Of a stretch of 64,000 nucleotides of DNA, positions 59,801 to 64,000 are shown in pieces (position 1 is the first letter of the stretch; each line of letters opens with the position of its first letter). A program made the translations under genes and the position numbers. The notes beneath the pieces were generated by a model. That model was not told where the DNA came from. It worked only from the letters and a program-made list of their open reading frames with translations, and did not search any database. Origin of the DNA: Ruminococcus sp. (GTDB taxonomy: Bacteria; Bacillota; Clostridia; Oscillospirales; Ruminococcaceae); assembly GCA_015066845.1 (NCBI GenBank), contig SVNO01000003.1, forward strand, positions 1-64,000. The letters are read 5' to 3'.

Positions 59801-60204
59801 ACGCGGCATTGGAACGTGCGGAGGATGGCTACCTGCTGACTTCCTCGGACATGGCAGATGTCAACGTGATTTGCACAGCACCGGGTATCTGTGCGGAGGT
59901 CACCTTTACAACGGACTACGAGAAAGTATTCCTCTATGAAATTGACAAGTACACCATCGGTGTTGCTGTGGATGCGGACGGTGACGGCACATTTGAAACT
60001 CCCATCGCCCAGAGTGACGAGGGAACAGCAGGCGACCTGAACAACGACAAGGCTTTTACTGTGCTCGATTTAGTTGCAATGAAACGTTGGCTGCTTTCCG
60101 GCAATGTAAAGCTTATCAACAGCAGAAATGCCGATTTTACGAAGGATGACGTTCTGGATGGATTCGATTTTGCCATTATGAAGCGCAAGCTTCTGGAAAG
60201 CTGA
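56854..60204 (+). CDS. Secreted LRR / degenerate metallopeptidase / papain-like / dockerin protein, paralog C
   Basis: A 1,116-residue secreted relative of A and B. Signal peptide about 1-34; LRR_5 (about 70-140); then the shared middle domain (RGKQLVVNIFVDE; YDADGVLFLFHHNAPTGK). Where A has HEIAHLYGAKDYY, this protein reads AEQILTMYSANETEYG, so the zinc-binding His-Glu-His are absent although the later LSAYVRGWN is kept. EF-hand-like loops are DVNLDSTYNEDD and DVNFDGLVTTGD. A C39/papain-like domain has Cys666 (GSCYGMCATTLL), His760 (EHAVIAYGV) and an acidic YDPDHPDG. The C-terminal dockerin is GDLNNDKAFTVLDLVAM plus DDVLDGFDFAIM. It lacks the second LRR block. AAGGAG precedes the ATG. Confidence 0.85.
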   Translation: MKRNTMKQTIAVFLASLMAVQAGGSYRFPLSAFAEEVPYTGTCGESLEWLVLGNGVLKITGKGNMPDYTQQDAPWEMHRETIREVHLGDGVASIGADAFSQCTALERVQIPDSTQKIGANAFKDCQSLRYVLMNQTSRVIVENAFEGTPFLQYYTTEQLKGMDKGAAGLMRGKQLVVNIFVDEVTKTEDDSLVIADSWQPEPDAGNEHAPVLLDCDNFYAYLRTDDTDKTVLPQDSTDAAGQPVSSEAIAGRLAALEHVLTEFETQSEEFRTDPDTKLLEFVEGPNYFFTYQATDGAVSIAGDSLMIGGTYSNGAELMRQLTEVSGQQVDLRTRTDSEMNYREMLMEEYDADGVLFLFHHNAPTGKTIVFPEDSYEECAMLCTDEEAVLAEQILTMYSANETEYGIPAIAAPIENGEKPYTLMLCNGSLLNSDVPDGQVSPLSAYVRGWNRTIESSVYFMLGSGKNYPLFDVNLDSTYNEDDAELISGYFKGEYHYEPADIYGTENSCYLPPLKRMFAGYGISGVYTGIEGWTNDVNIESYGDAGLLKISNAKHPGSILRPCNDVNFDGLVTTGDKDLHDSYPFHDGWADVNYLQAVMILKSKSSKFPQPFTIGRDTWYFANDKSFFGETYSMKKGHKKLLESISSEIGQWNSNRFLHEDQFAGSCYGMCATTLLTYYGLVLPQQLDEDAKTLHDVGTGKNSEAESIESYINYYHVSQRFKTQRSNLFAYPDLPPIASILACLDDGSPTIVSYKYAKGEHAVIAYGVTYGRYMVNNLTYDGKIQIYDPDHPDGDDTWCIYFKSFAPSEYCIPGRNAFSQDETLTILGAQDKLSVINDEVLVEGKVSLHPEKRFNASVRAADMITDYAFGKGTTLPDVVKNTEIGSDIIVPAQIAGMGESVYFMMDAKSPYFLKLETPNEFDVQLNYPDCKLHAYSINSTSVIFYHKGKIEMQARGTSYEFCMEEETSVTDWESITVKDEKTGDAALERAEDGYLLTSSDMADVNVICTAPGICAEVTFTTDYEKVFLYEIDKYTIGVAVDADGDGTFETPIAQSDEGTAGDLNNDKAFTVLDLVAMKRWLLSGNVKLINSRNADFTKDDVLDGFDFAIMKRKLLES

Positions 60205-60258
60205 GTACACTCGACTGCTCTGCAATTTTCAGTCTGTAATTTTTGTGTGTCTGAACTG

Positions 60259-60280
60259 TTAATAATATTACAAACGGTAA
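60259..60280. promoter_or_regulatory. Conserved upstream box and TTAC-N5-GTAA site of paralog D
   Basis: TTAATAATATTAC (60259-60271) merges into TTAC-AAACG-GTAA (60268-60280), 36 bases upstream of the -35. Confidence 0.55.
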
Positions 60281-60316
60281 AATCAACGATTTAATTTATT
60301 TTTTGTTCAAAATCTC

Positions 60317-60345
60317 TTGACAAATCAGAAATAAGATGCTATGAT
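60317..60345 (+). promoter_or_regulatory. Promoter of paralog D
   Basis: TTGACA (60317-60322), 17 bases, TATGAT (60340-60345). The surrounding TTCAAAATCTCTTGACAAAT closely matches the paralog C promoter. Confidence 0.8.
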
Positions 60346-60407
60346 AGTAATAGGCATTTACTTTTTTTGGGAAACTTGCCTGAAAAATATGCAAAAGGAG
60401 TAGTATT

Positions 60408-63400
60408 ATGAAAAAAAGACCAATGCGAAAGACAATCATTGCCTGCCTTGCTGCGCTTTTGGCTGTCAATGCTGCATTGCCTGCGCAATATATTGACTTG
60501 CGCGCAAATGCAGAAATGTCAAGCTTTGAGAGCGAGGTGCTGGATAAGGGTTCTACCGGTGAATCCGTCATCTGGACCCTTGACGAGAATGGTGTCATGG
60601 AGATCAGCGGTAATGGCGATATGGGTAATTACAACCCCGATGGTATTCCGTGGCTGCTGTACAGAGAAATGATCAAGGAAGTTGTGATCCGTGAAGGCGT
60701 AACAGGCGTAGGTGATAATACCTTTGCTGAGTGTGAAGCACTTGAACGTGTGTATATTGCTGATTCTGTAAAAAGAATCGGTCAGAGTGCGTTTGCAGGC
60801 TGTACAAATCTGACGGAAGTGACTATGAACCCGACCGACAGAATCATTATCGAAAATGCGTTTGAGGGTACGGAGTTCTACAAGGATTATTACACAACTG
60901 CGACTCTTCCGGGAATGAATAAGGGCGCAGCCGGTACGATGCGCGGAAAGCAGCTGGTTATCAACGTATTCGTTGACGAGGTTGTCGGAGAAAACGGCGG
61001 CGAGTTTACCATCAGCAATTCCTGGCAGCCCGACACAGCCGGTGCATCCAAGAATAATCCTGTACTGCTCGACCGTAACAACGTTTACAAGTACCTTACC
61101 GCAAGCACTACGGACAAGACCTATCTGCCGCAGAATCCTGACGATTCCGTCACAGATAAGCCCGTCACCTCCATTGCAATCGAGCAGCGTCTGACTGCAC
61201 TGAACAATGTGTTCGCAAAGCTGGAAAAAGAAGCAGACGCTTTCAAAACGGATGATGAAACAACAATGCTCGAATTTGTCAATGGCCCGAGCTATTTCTT
61301 CACCTATCAGGCAGTAAATGGTGCGGCAAGTCTTATGGATGAAAATGGTGCGGAAACAGTTATTTCCCCCAGCCAGACTGGCGCATCTTTCATGGATCAG
61401 CTCCTGCAGCTGTCCTCTGGTCAAACATTCAACCTGAAAATTGACCAGAACACCAAGAAGTCCCAGCTTATGGATAAACTTCTGAAAGAGCATGAGTGCG
61501 ACGGCGTACTGTTTCTGTTCCATCATAACGCACCGGATGGTACATCCACGGTATTTGCAGAGGAAACATACGAGGAAGTTTCCGTGCTCTACAGCAGCGA
61601 TGAAGCGGACATTGAAAAGCAGATTCTGGGCGCATATGGTGCAGCTGAGGATGAAAGCGGTATTCCGACCGCTGTACCGGACGGCGACCACAATGCATTG
61701 AAAATGTACAATGGTGCTTTGAGAAACCCTTCCGGTCCGAAGGACCATGTCAGACCGTTGACAGCCTTTGTTCGTGGTTGGAACACCCAGATTGAAAAGG
61801 ATGTTTTCAATCTGATGAAGTCCGGTACGAATGTTTCGCTTCTGGATATGAATATGGATGGTACTCTCAGCACGGAGGACGAAAAGATTATTACCGCATA
61901 TATCAAGCGGGAAGAAGGTGCAAAGGATTCAATTACTTACTTCACTCCTTTCAAAAGAATGCTGTTTGGCAGCGGGCTTACTGTATTGGATTCTGATATT
62001 CAAGGCTGGACAGACCAGATTTCCGTTGAAAGATGGATGTATGATCCGGCTGATGATTATCATGAGGATGGGGTGAAACGGTCCTATCTTGTAGATAATC
62101 GTAAGGATGATTTCAACTGCGTTAAATTTATCAATAAGGCAGATGGCAGCTGCATCATGCGTCCCTGCAACGATTTGAATTTTGACGGATTAGTTACCAC
62201 TGGTGACCAGGAGATTTATGGCAGTTTTTCATCTGTTGACGGTAATAACTTTGTGCAGTGCATGATGTTTTATCATTATAATCCCAGAGAAGACAAAGCT
62301 CCGAGACCGTACAAAATTGGTGTGGATACATGGCGTTTTGAGAATGATGATTATTCTTTTGGCAGTACCTACACAATGACTGACGAGCATGCAGCTGCCG
62401 CAAAGGAATTATACAGAGGCGATGCCGATTACCGTGAAGTTTATACTGGGAATGGGCCTTTTGGCGGTTCCTGTTATGGAATGTGTGTTACCTCCATTCT
62501 GAGTTATTATGGGATTATCAGTCCTTCCATTCTCGATTCGAGTGCTGTTACTGCATATCAAGTGAACCAAAACAATGGCCTCGCTTTGCCTAAAGACCTT
62601 GAATCTTTCATCAATTATTATCAAACGTCGCAATACTTCTATGTACAGCTTGAAAACAGACACACTTATTCTGGAATAAAAGATGATGAAAGTGTTCGCG
62701 GAATCCTTGAATGTCTTGAGGATGGTTCACCCACAGTTGTTGGAACTATACATTATACTTACTATACAGATCGTAAAAAGGACTATTATCCGGGCCATGC
62801 AGTTGTTGCGTACGACGTTGAATACGGTATTGAATACAAGGAGCCCAAAAGGCCAGATGTAGTATTCGATGCAAGAATTCTGGTTTACGACCCGAAATAC
62901 AGGTACTTCAAGGATGAATGCTGTATTTATTTCTGCAGCGATGATCCGACAAAATTCTGCATTCCGGCTCAAGAAATCTATTATGATACAAATCCCGATG
63001 ATATATACGATGTCATTAAGTTTACAGAAATAATGGATGATCTGTCTGTATTGAACAGCAATGGTCTTGTGGACGGCACAATGGGCTTCCGTTATAAAGC
63101 ACCGAAAGCCTCTATCGAATCCATGAGCATGTCGTCTGACTATTTAATCGGCAAGGGGACAAACATCACCTCTGATAACACCATCAACCCCGACAACATC
63201 ACAACCGATGACAGCTCCATTTACTACATGGAGGACGGTGACGCATCCTACTACCTTCAGAATGCAACTCCCAACCCCTTTAACGTACAGATGAACTACG
63301 AGAACTGCACACTCAAGGCAAATGCAAGCAATGGCTCATCCGTTGTATTCTCTCCCAAGGGTAAAATCGAGCTTTCCGGTAAGAACACTGACTTTGAGCT

Positions 63401-63878
63401 GGAAATGGACCTGAATCCGGAGACAAAGGTAACCGACTGGAACACCATGACCATCAAGGGCAAGAAGTCAGGTGGTGCAGTATTTGAAAAGGTTGACGGC
63501 GGTTATCTGCTGACATGTTCGAATCTCTCCGACATTGAAGTTATCTGCACCAGCCTTGGCATCAGCGCAGATGTAAACTTTACAACGGATTACGACAAGG
63601 TATTCCTCCACGAAATCGACAAGTACACCATTGGTGTATCCGTGGATAAGGATGGCGACGGTGAATTTGAAACCCTCATCGCCAAGAGTGCCGAGGGCGT
63701 AACAGGCGACCTGAACAACGACAAGGAATTCACTGTACTCGACTTGGTTGCAATGAATCAGTGGCTGCTTTCCGGTGATGGAATGCTCATCAACAGCGAA
63801 TATGGTGACATTACAAAGGACGGCGTACTGGACGGTTTCGACCTTGCGGCTATGAAGCGCATGATTCTGACAAAGTAA
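60408..63878 (+). CDS. Secreted LRR / degenerate metallopeptidase / papain-like / dockerin protein, paralog D
   Basis: A 1,156-residue secreted protein, closest to paralog C. Signal peptide about 1-32; LRR_5 (about 85-145); shared middle domain (RGKQLVINVFVDE; HECDGVLFLFHHNAPDG). The metallopeptidase site reads EKQILGAYGAAEDESG, again without the zinc His residues, while LTAFVRGWN is kept. EF-hand-like loops are DMNMDGTLSTED and DLNFDGLVTTGD. The papain-like domain has Cys689 (GSCYGMCVTSIL), His797 (PGHAVVAYDV) and an acidic VYDPKYR. The C-terminal dockerin is GDLNNDKEFTVLDLVAM plus DGVLDGFDLAAM. AAAGGAG precedes the ATG. Active as a cysteine peptidase by motif; the metallopeptidase-like part is probably a binding or structural domain. 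Confidence 0.85.
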   Translation: MKKRPMRKTIIACLAALLAVNAALPAQYIDLRANAEMSSFESEVLDKGSTGESVIWTLDENGVMEISGNGDMGNYNPDGIPWLLYREMIKEVVIREGVTGVGDNTFAECEALERVYIADSVKRIGQSAFAGCTNLTEVTMNPTDRIIIENAFEGTEFYKDYYTTATLPGMNKGAAGTMRGKQLVINVFVDEVVGENGGEFTISNSWQPDTAGASKNNPVLLDRNNVYKYLTASTTDKTYLPQNPDDSVTDKPVTSIAIEQRLTALNNVFAKLEKEADAFKTDDETTMLEFVNGPSYFFTYQAVNGAASLMDENGAETVISPSQTGASFMDQLLQLSSGQTFNLKIDQNTKKSQLMDKLLKEHECDGVLFLFHHNAPDGTSTVFAEETYEEVSVLYSSDEADIEKQILGAYGAAEDESGIPTAVPDGDHNALKMYNGALRNPSGPKDHVRPLTAFVRGWNTQIEKDVFNLMKSGTNVSLLDMNMDGTLSTEDEKIITAYIKREEGAKDSITYFTPFKRMLFGSGLTVLDSDIQGWTDQISVERWMYDPADDYHEDGVKRSYLVDNRKDDFNCVKFINKADGSCIMRPCNDLNFDGLVTTGDQEIYGSFSSVDGNNFVQCMMFYHYNPREDKAPRPYKIGVDTWRFENDDYSFGSTYTMTDEHAAAAKELYRGDADYREVYTGNGPFGGSCYGMCVTSILSYYGIISPSILDSSAVTAYQVNQNNGLALPKDLESFINYYQTSQYFYVQLENRHTYSGIKDDESVRGILECLEDGSPTVVGTIHYTYYTDRKKDYYPGHAVVAYDVEYGIEYKEPKRPDVVFDARILVYDPKYRYFKDECCIYFCSDDPTKFCIPAQEIYYDTNPDDIYDVIKFTEIMDDLSVLNSNGLVDGTMGFRYKAPKASIESMSMSSDYLIGKGTNITSDNTINPDNITTDDSSIYYMEDGDASYYLQNATPNPFNVQMNYENCTLKANASNGSSVVFSPKGKIELSGKNTDFELEMDLNPETKVTDWNTMTIKGKKSGGAVFEKVDGGYLLTCSNLSDIEVICTSLGISADVNFTTDYDKVFLHEIDKYTIGVSVDKDGDGEFETLIAKSAEGVTGDLNNDKEFTVLDLVAMNQWLLSGDGMLINSEYGDITKDGVLDGFDLAAMKRMILTK

Positions 63879-63894
63879 TTCCTTTCACCCCAAA

Positions 63895-63925
63895 ACACCC
63901 CGATTTTTCAAGTAAATCGGGGTGT
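63895..63925 (+). terminator. Terminator hairpin after paralog D
   Basis: ACACCCCGATTT (63895-63906) pairs with AAATCGGGGTGT (63914-63925). No T-run follows; the repeat element begins at the next base. Confidence 0.75.
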
Positions 63926-64000
63926 CAGTCTGTCAAAAAACCTTATAAGGTTCAAAGGAAGGAGTCCTTTGGCGGGTTAGAGTGTACGCAGTACCCTCGC
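63926..64000 (+). repeat. Terminator-associated dispersed repeat, third copy (partial)
   Basis: It begins CAGTCTGTCAAAAAACCT exactly after the terminator stem, as at 41400, then diverges into AACCTTATAAGGTT and AAAGGA/TCCTTT hairpins and runs off the window. Confidence 0.65.

Noticed and set aside
60225-60245. CAGTCTGTAATTTTT near the end of paralog C as another copy of the terminator-associated repeat
   Set aside because: Only eight bases match the element end, there is no adjacent hairpin, and no further similarity follows.

Overview
The window looks like a chromosomal segment from a Gram-positive gut clostridium, most likely Ruminococcus or a close relative in the Oscillospiraceae. The evidence is strong AGGAGG ribosome-binding sites, TTGACA/TATAAT promoters with 17-bp spacers, a 911-residue SecA, a class 1B dihydroorotate dehydrogenase with its PyrK partner, HemZ, DUF4317/DUF4298/DUF4272 genes, and several secreted proteins ending in type-I dockerin repeats. 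No rRNA, tRNA, CRISPR array, transposase or phage gene was seen.

Left part (1-24.3 kb): a PrsA-like foldase, endonuclease III and SecA are followed by an acetyltransferase/methyltransferase/Hsp33 run. Next comes an ABC transporter (FtsX-type permease plus ATPase) with its own OmpR-type two-component system. On the minus strand lie a small acidic orphan, a transglutaminase-like protein, a TfoX-like protein, RlmD, a membrane-anchored PstS-like protein with two very small membrane proteins (one of 46 residues, found by reading the sequence), HemZ and an MBL hydrolase. Then come a methyltransferase/SDR/DUF4298 operon and a divergent DUF4317 gene.

Middle (24.3-41.6 kb): a partial pyrimidine operon (pyrC-pyrF-pyrK-pyrD) runs into a YcxB-like protein, a DUF5714-ArsC fusion, a GT2 glycosyltransferase, two orphans and the YqgF/RuvX gene. 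A hidden 57-residue minus-strand gene is followed by trmL, a DegV protein, two FAD oxidoreductases and rsmA. An AgrA/AgrC-like LytTR two-component system comes next, directly before a CPBP membrane protease whose promoter carries two LytTR-like half sites 21 bp apart.

Right part (41.6-64 kb): a cell-surface region. An AlgX/DHHW-like and MBOAT O-acetylation pair, a Thr/Glu-rich lipoprotein and a dockerin/cell-wall-repeat/transglutaminase protein precede four giant secreted paralogs of 1,116-1,247 residues. Each paralog combines BspA-type leucine-rich repeats, an M6-like metallopeptidase domain (catalytic in two, decayed in two), internal EF-hand/dockerin-like units, a papain-like Cys/His domain and a C-terminal dockerin. 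Two are on the minus strand and two on the plus strand, from divergent promoters that all carry a TTAC-N5-GTAA palindrome. The two minus-strand genes also share a long leader with an almost invariant structured core. A tandem duplication of about 4.57 kb left an orphan promoter relic between them. This cluster is the best candidate in the window for an undescribed system: a coordinately regulated set of dockerin-borne dual peptidases/pseudopeptidases, for which the SecA and PrsA-like proteins at the left end would be natural general secretion partners.

The window also carries two short repeat families. One sits inside transcription terminators and duplicates the whole terminator hairpin; the other is an AAGGCAATAC element placed at transcription starts.
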